Assembly: GCA_003241785.1 (NCBI GenBank)
Contig: QFPW01000003.1
Location: forward strand, 124,001-188,000
DNA length: 64,000 bases
Origin: Rhodovulum sulfidophilum
Lineage (GTDB): Bacteria; Pseudomonadota; Alphaproteobacteria; Rhodobacterales; Rhodobacteraceae
Direction: 5' to 3'
In this document: piece by piece, positions 44,600 to 53,082 of the stretch
Position numbering within the stretch: position 1 is the first letter of the stretch
How the letters are laid out: every line of letters starts with the position of its first letter
Notes under the pieces: model-generated
What the model was told of the DNA's origin: nothing
The model's database searches: none
The model's input: the letters and a program-made list of their open reading frames with translations, nothing else
Translations under genes and position numbers: made by a program

Positions 44600-46192
44600 A
44601 TGATCGAGAACCCGATCCTCAAGGGCTTCAATCCCGACCCCTCCGTTGTCCGGGTCGGGGAGGACGTCTACATCGCCACCTCGACCTTCGAATGGTATCC
44701 CGGCGTCCAGATCCACCAGTCGCGCGATCTGGTGAACTGGCGGCTGGTGGCGCGGCCGCTCAATCGCGCGGCGCAGCTCGACCTGCGCGGCGCGCCCGAC
44801 AGCTGCGGCGTCTGGGCGCCGTGCCTGAGCCACGCGGACGGGCTCTTCTGGCTGATCTACACCGACGTGAAGCGCTACGAGGGCAGCTTCAAGGACGCGC
44901 ACAACTATCTCGTCACCGCGCCCCGGATCACCGGGCCCTGGTCCGATCCGGTCTATCTGAACTCCTCCGGCTTCGATCCGTCGCTCTATCACGACGACGA
45001 TGGCCGGAAGTGGTTCGTGAACCAGCAGTGGCGCCACCTGCCGCCCCGGCCGGGGCAGGTGGGGCATCCGGCCTTCGACGGCATCCTGCTCCAGGAATAC
45101 GATCCGGTCGCGCGCCGCCTGACCGGGCCGATCCGGAGCATCTTCGCCGGATCGCCGCACGGGCTGGTCGAGGGGCCGCATCTCTTCAAGCGGGCGGGGT
45201 GGTACTATCTGACCGTCGCCGAGGGCGGCACCGGCTATGACCACGCCGTCACCATGGCCCGGTCGCGCGACATCGCCGGGCCCTACGAGCTCCATCCCCA
45301 GACCTTCCTGATGACGTCGAAGGACGCGCCCGACGCGCCGCTCCAGCGCGCGGGCCACGGCCAGATCCTCGAGATGCCCGACGGCGCGGTCTATCACACC
45401 CACCTCTGCTCCCGGCCGCTGCCCGGCACGCGGCGCAGCCCGCTCGGCCGGGAGACCGGGCTGCAACGCTGCGTCTGGCGCGACGACGGCTGGCTCTATC
45501 TCGCGCAGGGCGGCCTCGTGCCCGCCGTCGAGGTCCCGGCGCCGGCGCCGGTGGCGCCCGAACCGCCCCGGCCGGTGGAATATCGCTTCGACACGCCGAG
45601 CCTTCCGGCGGATTTCCAGTGGCTCCGCACGCCCTATCCGGAGCGGATCTTCACGCTGACCGGCGCCGCGCTGCGGCTGCATGGCCGGGAATCGCTCGGG
45701 AGCTGGTTCGAGCAGGCGCTGGTGGCGCGGCGGCAGGAGCACCACGCCTATCGCGCCGAAACCCGGCTCGCCGCCTTCGCCCCCGACACCTACCAGCAGG
45801 CGGCGGGGCTCACGACCTACTACAACCGCTGCAAGCTCCATGCGCTCATGGTCTCGTACGACGCCGGGGCGGGGCGGACACTGACGCTGATGTCCTGCCC
45901 CGGCGACTCGCCCGAGGGCCGGCTGAGCTATCCCGCCGCGCCGCTCCCGGTGCCGGACGGGCCGCTCGACCTCGCGGTCGAGGTGCGCGGCGCCAGGCAG
46001 CAATTCTTCTGGCGCGGCGGCGGCGACTGGCAGCCGTTCGGCCCCGTCCTTGACGCGAGCGCGATCTCCGACGAGGCCGGGCGCGGCGAGCATGGCTCCT
46101 TCACCGGCGCCTTCGTCGGCATGGTGGCCTTCGACACCTCCGGCCGCGCCTGCCCGGCGGATTTCGCGTCCTTCGCCTATACCCCGCTCTGA
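44600..46192 (+). CDS. GH43 glycosidase (beta-xylosidase / alpha-arabinofuranosidase type)
   Basis: A 530-residue two-domain enzyme. The N-terminal five-bladed propeller begins NPILKGFNPDPSVVRVGEDVYIATS, with the catalytic Asp in GFNPDPS; GVWAPCLSHADGLFWLIYTD, SSGFDPSLYHDDDGRKWFVN and VEGPHLFKRAGWYYLTVAEGG (catalytic Glu) follow. The C-terminal beta-sandwich (from about residue 330) is the xylosidase-2 type. No signal peptide, so it acts in the cytoplasm on imported oligosaccharides. Together with the beta-mannosidase it suggests a mixed hemicellulose-type or surface-glycan substrate. Confidence 0.92.
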   Translation: MIENPILKGFNPDPSVVRVGEDVYIATSTFEWYPGVQIHQSRDLVNWRLVARPLNRAAQLDLRGAPDSCGVWAPCLSHADGLFWLIYTDVKRYEGSFKDAHNYLVTAPRITGPWSDPVYLNSSGFDPSLYHDDDGRKWFVNQQWRHLPPRPGQVGHPAFDGILLQEYDPVARRLTGPIRSIFAGSPHGLVEGPHLFKRAGWYYLTVAEGGTGYDHAVTMARSRDIAGPYELHPQTFLMTSKDAPDAPLQRAGHGQILEMPDGAVYHTHLCSRPLPGTRRSPLGRETGLQRCVWRDDGWLYLAQGGLVPAVEVPAPAPVAPEPPRPVEYRFDTPSLPADFQWLRTPYPERIFTLTGAALRLHGRESLGSWFEQALVARRQEHHAYRAETRLAAFAPDTYQQAAGLTTYYNRCKLHALMVSYDAGAGRTLTLMSCPGDSPEGRLSYPAAPLPVPDGPLDLAVEVRGARQQFFWRGGGDWQPFGPVLDASAISDEAGRGEHGSFTGAFVGMVAFDTSGRACPADFASFAYTPL

Positions 46193-46195
46193 ACC

Positions 46196-46221
46196 GGGAC
46201 CGGGCAACGCGGCCCGGTCCC
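46196..46221. terminator. Perfect hairpin between convergent GH43 and fdhA genes
   Basis: GGGACCGGGC (46196-46205) and GCCCGGTCCC (46212-46221) form a ten-pair stem with loop AACGCG, starting three bases after the GH43 stop and ending nine bases before the fdhA stop. It is symmetrical and could serve both genes. No T-run is present on either side. Confidence 0.7.
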
Positions 46222-46230
46222 CGCTTGCGA

Positions 46231-47412
46231 TCAGGCGGCGAGGATGCCGTGCGGGTCGAGCACGAATTTCTTCGCCACGCCGTGGTCGAAGCTCTCGTAG
46301 CCCGCCGCCGCCGCGTCGAGCGGGATGATCGTCGCATTGACGATATCGGCGATCGGCAGCCGGTCGTGCAGGATCGCCTGCATCAGCTGGCGGTTGTAGC
46401 GCAGCACCGGGGTCTGGCCGGTGTGGAACGACTGCGCCTTGGCCCAGCCGAGGCCGAAGCGCATCGAGAGGTTGCCGTGCTTCGCCGCCGCGTCGACCGC
46501 GCCGGGATCCTCGGTCACGTAGAGGCCGGGAATGCCGATCGAGCCCGCCGCGCGGGTGATCTCCATCATCTGGTTCAGCACGATCGCCGGCTGCTCGCCG
46601 CCGGAATGGCCGCGCGCCTCGAAGCCCACCGCGTCGATCGCCGCGTCGACCTCGGGGGTGCCGGTGATCTCGGCGATCATGTCGCCGAGCCGGTCGCTGG
46701 CCGAGAGGTCCACCGGCTCGAACCCGACCTCGCGGGCATGCTCCAGCCGCTCCTTGTTGAAGTCGCCGATCATCACCACCGCCGCGCCGAGGATGCGCGC
46801 CGAGGCCGCCGCGGCGAGCCCGACCGGGCCCGCGCCCGCGACATAGACGATCGAGCCGACGCCGACGCCCGCCTTGACCGCGCCGTGGAACCCGGTCGGC
46901 AGGATGTCCGAGAGCATGGTGAGGTCGCGGATCTTCGCCATCGCCCGGTCGCGATCGGGGAATTTCAGCAGGTTGAAATCGGCGTAGGGCACGGTGACGT
47001 ATCGCGCCTGCCCGCCGATCCAGCCCCCCATGTCGACATAGCCGTAGGCGCCGCCGGCGCGCGACGGGTTCACCGTCAGGCATACGCCGGTGTCCTGCGA
47101 GCGGCAGGTGCGGCAGCGGCCGCAGGCGACGTTGAACGGCACCGAGACGAGGTCGCCGATCTCCAGCATCTCGACGTCGGCGCCCTTCTCGATCACCTCG
47201 CCGGTGATCTCGTGGCCGAGGACCAGCCCCGGCTCGGCGGTGGTCCGGCCCCGGACCATGTGCTGGTCCGAGCCGCAGATGTTGGTCGAGATCACCTTCA
47301 GGATCACGCCATGTTCGATCTTGCGGCCGTCGGGGGCCGCGAGCGCGGGATCCGCGATGTTCTGGACCTCGACCTTGCCCGGTTCGATATAGACCACGCC
47401 TCGGTTCGTCAT
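46231..47412 (-). CDS. fdhA: Glutathione-independent formaldehyde dehydrogenase (zinc-dependent)
   Basis: A 393-residue zinc alcohol-dehydrogenase-family protein. It carries catalytic zinc residues in STNICGSDQHMVRGR and GHEITGEV, the structural-zinc cysteines in CGRCRTCRSQDTGVC, the Rossmann motif VAGAGPVGLAAA, and the family-specific AGGAYGYVDMGGW and SFHTGQTPVLRYNRQL. The Pseudomonas enzyme oxidises formaldehyde to formate with tightly bound NAD and no glutathione. It is a single gene, convergent with the GH43 gene. Confidence 0.93.
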   Translation of the reverse strand: MTNRGVVYIEPGKVEVQNIADPALAAPDGRKIEHGVILKVISTNICGSDQHMVRGRTTAEPGLVLGHEITGEVIEKGADVEMLEIGDLVSVPFNVACGRCRTCRSQDTGVCLTVNPSRAGGAYGYVDMGGWIGGQARYVTVPYADFNLLKFPDRDRAMAKIRDLTMLSDILPTGFHGAVKAGVGVGSIVYVAGAGPVGLAAAASARILGAAVVMIGDFNKERLEHAREVGFEPVDLSASDRLGDMIAEITGTPEVDAAIDAVGFEARGHSGGEQPAIVLNQMMEITRAAGSIGIPGLYVTEDPGAVDAAAKHGNLSMRFGLGWAKAQSFHTGQTPVLRYNRQLMQAILHDRLPIADIVNATIIPLDAAAAGYESFDHGVAKKFVLDPHGILAA

Positions 47413-47577
47413 GCGCTGGTTCCTCCCCTGGAACTGGGCGGCCTTCTGGCCGCGCCGCTTGCGTCGCTCCCCGCGGGGACCCGCGGGGGCGCCGGCCGAT
47501 GGTCCTACGTCCGCGGCCCCGGCAAGCGCTCAAAACAGACGTTGCGTCCACCATTGGCGACGCGCCGGCCTTCGGGC
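47413..47577. other. Spacer between the metal transporter and fdhA
   Basis: 165 bases downstream of the sitD stop (minus strand) and upstream of fdhA. It holds the palindromic runs CCCCGCGGGG and CCCGCGGG near 47468-47487, which may end the transporter operon, and the fdhA promoter, which I cannot place. GGGGAGGAACC on the minus strand just before fdhA is its ribosome site. Confidence 0.5.
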
Positions 47578-48399
47578 TCAGGCCGCGGCGGCGGCGCGCG
47601 TCCGGCGCGGGAAGGCCGCGACGAAGCAGGCGGTCAGGACCAGGATGATCGTCGGCGCCGGGGCGCTGTCGAGGAAGAAGCTGAGATAGACCCCGCCGAG
47701 CATCGAGACGAGGCAGACGGCGCAGGCGACCACCAGCATCCGCCCGAAGCTGCGCGCGACGAGAAAGGCGATCGCACCGGGCGCGATCAGCAGGCCGACC
47801 GCGAGGATGAGCCCGGTCGCCGACAGCGTCGCGACGATGGTGAGCGACAGCGCGGTCAGGAGCCCGTAGCGCAGCAGGTTGACCGGCAGCCCCGAGGCGC
47901 GCGCCTGGGCCGGGTCGAAGGCGTGCAGCATCAGGTCCTTCCACTTCAGGACCAGCGCCAGGGTGACGACGAGCGAGATCGCCCCCGCCGTCCAGAGATC
48001 GGCCGGGCCGACGCCGAGCATGTTGCCGAAGAGCACGTGGTCGAGATGCACGTCGGGGGCGATCGCGGTGTAGAGCACGATCCCGAGCCCGAACATGCCC
48101 GAGAAGACCACGCCCATCACCGTGTCCTGCTTCACCCGGCTGTTGGCGGCGAGATAGCCGGTCGCGAGCGCCGTCGCCATGCCCGCGCCGAAGGCGCCGA
48201 GGATCAGCGGAAAGCCGACCGCATGGGCGAGCACGATGCCGGGCAGCACCGCGTGGCTGACCGCGTCGCCCATCAGCGCCCAGCCTTTCAGCACCAAAAA
48301 GCAGGAGAGCAGCGCGGTCGGGATCGCGACGATCGCGCCGATCAGGAAGGCGTCGCGCATGAAGCCGAAGCCGAACGGCAGGAGCAGCGTCTCGATCAC
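47578..48399 (-). CDS. sitD: Manganese/iron ABC transporter permease, second (SitD type)
   Basis: A 273-residue membrane protein with about eight spans of the ABC-3 metal permease family: LKGWALMGDAVSHAVLPGIVLA, then VKQDTVMGVVFSGMFGLGIVLY, FDPAQARASGLP and GLLIAPGAIAFLVARSF. The start is GTG at 48399, which overlaps the stop of the upstream permease (GTGA). It forms a heterodimeric channel with SitC for Mn(II) or Fe(II) uptake. Confidence 0.9.
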   Translation of the reverse strand: MIETLLLPFGFGFMRDAFLIGAIVAIPTALLSCFLVLKGWALMGDAVSHAVLPGIVLAHAVGFPLILGAFGAGMATALATGYLAANSRVKQDTVMGVVFSGMFGLGIVLYTAIAPDVHLDHVLFGNMLGVGPADLWTAGAISLVVTLALVLKWKDLMLHAFDPAQARASGLPVNLLRYGLLTALSLTIVATLSATGLILAVGLLIAPGAIAFLVARSFGRMLVVACAVCLVSMLGGVYLSFFLDSAPAPTIILVLTACFVAAFPRRTRAAAAA

Positions 48400-49259
48400 G
48401 GCCGCGCCTCCGGCTCCAGCGCCCGGGCCGCGCGCGCCCGGGCGGCGCGGAGGCCGTGCTTCGGCGCCCAGACGAAGGCCGCGAGGAAGATCAGCGTCTG
48501 CAGGCAGACGATGATCCCGCCGGTCGCGCCGTCGAGGAAATAGCTCAGATAGGCGCCGAGAAAGCTCGTCCCGGCGCCGATCGCCACCGAGAGCGCGATC
48601 AGCCGCGGGAACCGGTCGCAGAGCAGATAGGCGGTGGCGCCGGGCGTCACCACCATGGCGATGACGAGGAAGGCGCCGACCGTCTGCATCGCGGCGACGA
48701 CGCAGGCCGAGAGCAGCACGAAGAACACCGCCTTCAGGAGCCCTGGGCGCAGGCCGATCGAGCGGGCATGCGCCTCGTCGAAGAAGACCACCATCAGGTC
48801 CTTCCACTTCGCGAGCAGCACCGCGAGCGTGACGAAGCCGATGATCGCGAGCTGCGCTGTGTCCCCGGGGGTGATGGCGAGGATATTGCCCATGGTGATG
48901 GTCTGCAGCGAGATCGCCATCGGGTTCATCGAGACCATGAAGAGCCCGAGGCCGAAGAAGGTGGTGAAGATGATGCCGATCACCACGTCCGCCTTCAGGC
49001 CGGAGCGGTCGGACAGGAACAGCATCGCCGCCGCCGCGAGCCCGCCCGAGAGGAAGGCGCCGAGCGCGAAGGGCAGGCCGAGCATGTAGGCGCCGGCGAC
49101 GCCCGGCACCACCGCGTGCGAGAGCGCGTCGCCGATCAGCGACCAGCCCTTGAGCATCAGATAGGCGGAGAGGAAGGCGCAGACCCCGCCGACCAGCGCC
49201 GAGACCCACATCGCATTCGTCATGTAGCCGTAGCCGAAGGGCTCGAGCAGCGGGCTCAC
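48396..49259 (-). CDS. sitC: Manganese/iron ABC transporter permease, first (SitC type)
   Basis: A 287-residue ABC-3 metal permease with about eight spans. LEPFGYGYMTNAMWVSALVGG and LKGWSLIGDALSHAVVPGVAGAY are typical of SitC/MntC, and LKADVVIGIIFTTFFGLGLFM follows. It overlaps the ATPase gene by ATGA upstream and sitD by GTGA downstream. Confidence 0.9.
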   Translation of the reverse strand: MSPLLEPFGYGYMTNAMWVSALVGGVCAFLSAYLMLKGWSLIGDALSHAVVPGVAGAYMLGLPFALGAFLSGGLAAAAMLFLSDRSGLKADVVIGIIFTTFFGLGLFMVSMNPMAISLQTITMGNILAITPGDTAQLAIIGFVTLAVLLAKWKDLMVVFFDEAHARSIGLRPGLLKAVFFVLLSACVVAAMQTVGAFLVIAMVVTPGATAYLLCDRFPRLIALSVAIGAGTSFLGAYLSYFLDGATGGIIVCLQTLIFLAAFVWAPKHGLRAARARAARALEPEARP

Positions 49260-50179
49260 GCGCCGTCCCCCGGCACGGCCTCGACCCGCGCGCGCGCGCC
49301 GTCCCGGACCGGCGGGCGCTCTTCCTCGCTCGGAATCGAGATCCTCCGCGGATCGTCGTCGGCGCGCGGCGCGCCGCCCCCGAGCGTGAAACGCCGGGGC
49401 CCGCCGCCGAACGCCGCCTCGAGATTGGCGGTGGTGAAGGTCGTCTCGGTCGGGCCGGAGGCGAGCACCGTGCCACGCACCAGCACGACCCGGTCGCAGA
49501 ATTCGGGCACCGAGCCGAGGTCGTGGGTCGAGACCAGCATGACCCGCCCTTCGGCGCGCAACTCGCGCAGCAGGGCGACGATCTGCATCTCGGTCGTCAC
49601 GTCGACGCCGGTGAAAGGCTCGTCGAGCAGGATGAGCTGGCCGTCCTGCGCCAGCGCGCGGGCGAGGAAGACGCGCTTCTTCTGCCCGCCCGAGAGCTCG
49701 CCGATCTGCCGGGCGCGATAGTCGGACATGCCGACGCGCTCGAGCGCCGCCGCGACCGCCGCGTGGTCGGCCTTCGAGGGGCGGCGCAGGAAGCCCATGT
49801 GGCCATAGCGGCCCATCATCACCACGTCCTCGACCAGCACCGGGAAGCTCCAGTCGACCTCCTCGGCCTGCGGCACATAGGCGACGAGGTTGCGCTTCAG
49901 CGCCCGCGCCACCGTCAGCCCGAGCAGCCGGATCTCGCCCCGGGCCACCGGGACGAAGCCCATGATCGCCTTGAAGAGGGTCGACTTGCCCGCGCCGTTG
50001 ACCCCGACGAGCGCCGTCACCGTGCCGCGCGGGATCTCGAAGGACGCGTGGCGCAGCGCGGTATGGCCGTCGCGGTAGGAGACGGTCACGTCGCGGACGG
50101 CGATCCCGCCGCCCGGATCGGCGCCGGTCGCGGGCCGGGGCGCCGTCATCGCGGCGGGCATCCTGTGGTCCTTGGGCAT
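49256..50179 (-). CDS. sitB: Manganese/iron ABC transporter ATP-binding protein (SitB type)
   Basis: A 307-residue ATPase with Walker A GVNGAGKS, Q-loop VPQAEEVDWSFPV (the EEVDWSFP stretch is characteristic of metal importers), signature LSGGQKKR, Walker B LILLDEPFTGVD and switch His STHDLGS. The ATG at 50179 is chosen because GGAG lies seven bases upstream. The C-terminal 60 residues are Arg/Pro/Asp-rich and look disordered; they are longer than in usual SitB proteins. Confidence 0.9.
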   Translation of the reverse strand: MPKDHRMPAAMTAPRPATGADPGGGIAVRDVTVSYRDGHTALRHASFEIPRGTVTALVGVNGAGKSTLFKAIMGFVPVARGEIRLLGLTVARALKRNLVAYVPQAEEVDWSFPVLVEDVVMMGRYGHMGFLRRPSKADHAAVAAALERVGMSDYRARQIGELSGGQKKRVFLARALAQDGQLILLDEPFTGVDVTTEMQIVALLRELRAEGRVMLVSTHDLGSVPEFCDRVVLVRGTVLASGPTETTFTTANLEAAFGGGPRRFTLGGGAPRADDDPRRISIPSEEERPPVRDGARARVEAVPGDGA

Positions 50180-50204
50180 GGGCAAGCTCCGGGTCGGCGA
50201 GGGG

Positions 50205-51107
50205 TCAGTTCATCCCCGCGGCCAGCCCGTCGGCGACGGTCCGCGTGGTCACGGCGAGCAGGTCGAGATAGCTCGGCACCGGCCCGTCCGGCCCGGACAG
50301 GCTGTCGACGTAGAGCACGCCGCCGTAATGCGCGCCGGTCTCGCGCGCCACCTGCTCGGCCGGCGCGGTATTGACCGTGCTCTCGCAGAAGACGACCGGG
50401 ATATCGTTGTCGCGCACGCCGTCGATCACCGCGCGGACCTGCCGCGGCGTGCCCATCTGGTCGGCGTTCATCGGCCAGAGATAGAGCTCGCGCATGCCGA
50501 GGTCGCGGGCGAGGTAGCTGAACGCGCCCTCGCAGGTGACGAGCCAGCGGCGCGCCGCCGGGATCCCGGCGATCTCGGCGCGGAGCGGCTCGATCGTGTC
50601 GCGGAGCGCGGCCTTGTAGGCGTCGGCGTTGGCGGCGTAGGTCGCGGCGTTCGCCGGATCGTGTTCGGCGAAGGCGGCGGCGATGTTGTCGACATAGACC
50701 TCCGCGTTGCCGAGCCCCATCCAGGCATGCGGGTTCGGCTTGCCCTCGTAGCCGCCGGCCGAGATCGGGATCGGCTCGATCCCCTCGGTCAGCGTCGCCG
50801 AGGGCACGTCGCCGAGGTTGTCGAGGAACTGCTCGAACCAGAGCTCGAGGTTCATGCCGTTCCAGAGGATGAGGTCGGCGTCGCGCGTGCGCGCGATGTC
50901 CTGGGGCGTCGGCTCATAGCCGTGGATCTCGGCGCCGGGCTTGGTGATCGACACCACCTCGGCCGCGTCGCCCGCGATGTTGCGCGCCATGTCGGCGAGG
51001 ACCGTGAAGGTCGTGACCACCTTCATCTTCTCGTCCTCGGCCCGCGCCGCGCCGGCCAGCAGCGCCGCGGCCGCCGCCGCCCCGAGAAGCCCCATGGGTC
51101 TCCGCAT
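50205..51107 (-). CDS. sitA: Manganese/iron ABC transporter, periplasmic metal-binding protein (SitA type)
   Basis: A 300-residue cluster A-I metal-binding protein with a short signal peptide (GLLGAAAAAALLAGAARA). Candidate metal ligands are His in AEIHGYEPTPQD, His in NPHAWMGLGNAE, Glu in CEGAFSYLA and Asp in LYVDSLS, the set used by Mn/Fe-type (SitA, MntC) rather than zinc-type proteins, which have a His-rich loop absent here. It delivers Mn(II) or Fe(II) to SitBCD. AGAGGACGAG precedes the ATG. A Fur/Mur-like box lies 30-60 bases upstream. Confidence 0.92.
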   Translation of the reverse strand: MRRPMGLLGAAAAAALLAGAARAEDEKMKVVTTFTVLADMARNIAGDAAEVVSITKPGAEIHGYEPTPQDIARTRDADLILWNGMNLELWFEQFLDNLGDVPSATLTEGIEPIPISAGGYEGKPNPHAWMGLGNAEVYVDNIAAAFAEHDPANAATYAANADAYKAALRDTIEPLRAEIAGIPAARRWLVTCEGAFSYLARDLGMRELYLWPMNADQMGTPRQVRAVIDGVRDNDIPVVFCESTVNTAPAEQVARETGAHYGGVLYVDSLSGPDGPVPSYLDLLAVTTRTVADGLAAGMN

Positions 51108-51145
51108 TCGCTCGTCCTCTTTCCGTGGTCAGGACCAGCTAATGT

Positions 51146-51167
51146 AAATGCGAGGCAATTGCAATTA
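51146..51167 (-). promoter_or_regulatory. Candidate Mur/Fur-type box upstream of sitA
   Basis: Read on the minus strand the region contains TGCAATTGCCTCGCA inside an AT-rich context. This is close to the TGCAA-N5-TTGCA form used by manganese-responsive Mur/Fur proteins of alphaproteobacteria, with one arm position differing. It lies about 45 bases upstream of the sitA ATG, where binding would repress the operon when manganese is plentiful. Confidence 0.5.
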
Positions 51168-51257
51168 TGGGGCACGCCAGCGCCCCCGGTCGCGTTGTCG
51201 CACCCCCGGGGGCGGAAGGGCGGGGCCGCGCCGACTCACGGGCGCGGCCCCGCGGGA

Positions 51258-52046
51258 TCAGGGCGCCGTCTTCGGCCCGACCACGGCGAACCAGGCGCCT
51301 CGCGGATCCCGCGCCACCGCGATGAAGGCGCCGCCCGGGACCTCCGTCGGCCCGTGCGCGAGCGTGCCGCCCGCGGCCTCGATCCGGCCGATCGCCTCCT
51401 CGACGCCGGCGGCGCCGAAATAGGGCAGCCAGCACGGCACCGGCGCGTTGCCGAGCCCCATCATGCCGCCGATGTCGGCGCCGTCATGCGCGAAGAGCTG
51501 GTAGGTTCCCATCTCGCCCATGTCGACGCCGGTCGATTTCGTCCAGCCGAACAGGTCGGCGTAGAAGCCGAGCGCCGCGCCGGGATCGGTCGACATGAGC
51601 TCGTTCCAGTTGCCATGCCCGGCCTTGCCCTGGTCGAAGGCGTGGCCGGCCGGGCCGTCGGCGGGCATCGGATCGGGCCGGAGCACGCCGAAAGCCGCGC
51701 CCTGCGGGTCCGCCACCACCGCGAAGCGGCCGGTGCCGGGAATGTCGGCGGGCGCGCGATGCACCACGCCGCCGGCGGCCGTGATCGCGGCGACCGCGGC
51801 GTCCGCGTCGTCGACGGCGAAATAGATCATCCAGAACGGCGGCGTCTCGCCCACGTCCGGGGGCGTCTCCATCACCCCCGCCACCATGTCTCCGCCCGAG
51901 CTGGCGAGGTGGTAGTCGAACCCCTCCATCCCGGCGTCCTGGAAGCTCCAGCCGAGAACCCGGCCGTAGAATTCCTCCGCCGCGCCGATATCGCCCCGGC
52001 TGGTCATGAGCTCGTACCAGCACGGTCTGCCATGGACCTTGGTCAT
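51258..52046 (-). CDS. VOC-superfamily protein with two glyoxalase-like domains
   Basis: A 262-residue protein built of two similar halves: residues 1 to about 122 (PCWYELMTSRGDIGAAEEFYGRVLGWSF) and about 130 to 262 (NWNELMSTDPGAALGFYADLFGWTK). This matches the family of two-domain VOC proteins such as hydroxylase-like CFP-30B relatives. Metal ligands are not obvious, and function is unassigned. The ATG at 52046 has GGAGGACGGGA just upstream. The gene stands alone. Confidence 0.85.
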   Translation of the reverse strand: MTKVHGRPCWYELMTSRGDIGAAEEFYGRVLGWSFQDAGMEGFDYHLASSGGDMVAGVMETPPDVGETPPFWMIYFAVDDADAAVAAITAAGGVVHRAPADIPGTGRFAVVADPQGAAFGVLRPDPMPADGPAGHAFDQGKAGHGNWNELMSTDPGAALGFYADLFGWTKSTGVDMGEMGTYQLFAHDGADIGGMMGLGNAPVPCWLPYFGAAGVEEAIGRIEAAGGTLAHGPTEVPGGAFIAVARDPRGAWFAVVGPKTAP

Positions 52047-52149
52047 TCCCGTCCTCCACGCGTTTCCTCGGGGTAGACCTAGCACATTCGCTCGCGGGGC
52101 AAGGGTCCCGCGCGGGCCGGGGCCGGGTCGCGACCCGCCGCCGCGGGGG

Positions 52150-53043
52150 TCAGAGGCCGCGCGCGATCCGCGCCGCCTCGAACTCCACGACCCCCGCGTC
52201 GGCGCCCTCGGCGAAGCAGGCTACGGTGACGGGGTCGGGCCGGTCGGGGAAATGATAGACCGCGGCGACGCTGAAGGGTCCGCCGCCGGTATGGCCGATC
52301 GTCGGTCCCGCCGCGCCCATGTCGCCGATCATGAGCCCGAGCCCGTAGCCGCAGGCGGTCCAGGGCCGACCGGGCAAGGCGCCGCCGACCGGCCGGGGCC
52401 GCAGCATCCGCGCGCGCGCCCCGGGTCCCAGCACCGCGCCCGCGAGGAGCCCCCGGAGCAGCCGCGCGGCGTCGCGCGCGCTGCCGACGAGGCAGCCGTG
52501 ATAGACCCAGCCGGGGTGATAGCGCCGCGCCGCGGGCCAGAGGACCCGGGCGAATTCGGCCCGCGTGGTCGCGAGCGCCGCGCCGTCGAGCCCGAGGGGC
52601 GCGCGGATCGTCGTTTCGAAGACCTCGGCGAAACCGCGTCCGGCCGCGGCCTCGATCGCCTCGCGCGCCAGCATGTAGCCGATGTTGGAATAGGACCAGC
52701 CCGACCCGGGCGCGAAGAGCATCCCCCGCGCCAGCGCCGCGCCGAGCAGCGCGTCGCGCGGCCAGGGCTCGGCGTCGGCCGCGACCGCGCGCTGGTAGGC
52801 TTCGAGCCCGCCGTAATCCGGCAGCCCGGCGGTATGGCCGAGCAGCTGCGCGGGCGTCCAGGCCTGCCCGGGGGCCCGGGCGTCGAGATCGAGCGCGCCT
52901 TCCTCGGCGAGCCGGAGCGCGCAGGTCGCGATCGCCGTCTCGGTGAAGCTCCAGTAGGGAAAAAGCGCGGCGGGATCGCCGACGGAGCCCTCGCGTCCGT
53001 CGCGGGTGATCCAGTGCGCATGTATCTCGGCCGCCGGTCGCAT
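52150..53043 (-). CDS. Serine beta-lactamase-fold protein with Glu in place of the SxxK lysine
   Basis: About 297 residues from the ATG at 53043 (53058 is an alternative). It aligns by eye with class-C beta-lactamase/esterase proteins: FPYWSFTETAIATCALRLAEEG at the SxxK site, LLGHTAGLPDYGG, WSYSNIGYMLAREAIE with the Tyr-x-Asn motif, and GHTGGGP for the K/H-T-G motif. At the first motif the lysine that activates the serine is Glu (SFTE). That change would be expected to abolish or alter catalysis. No signal peptide is visible, so it is cytoplasmic. Confidence 0.8.
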   Translation of the reverse strand: MRPAAEIHAHWITRDGREGSVGDPAALFPYWSFTETAIATCALRLAEEGALDLDARAPGQAWTPAQLLGHTAGLPDYGGLEAYQRAVAADAEPWPRDALLGAALARGMLFAPGSGWSYSNIGYMLAREAIEAAAGRGFAEVFETTIRAPLGLDGAALATTRAEFARVLWPAARRYHPGWVYHGCLVGSARDAARLLRGLLAGAVLGPGARARMLRPRPVGGALPGRPWTACGYGLGLMIGDMGAAGPTIGHTGGGPFSVAAVYHFPDRPDPVTVACFAEGADAGVVEFEAARIARGL

Positions 53044-53082
53044 GCGATCTCCTAGCACGCGGCCGGGGGCCGGGGAACGCCT

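Noticed and set aside
47460..47490. Strong terminator after the sit operon
   Set aside because: CCCCGCGGGG and CCCGCGGG runs are short self-complementary stretches in GC-rich DNA with no T-run, too weak for a separate terminator call.
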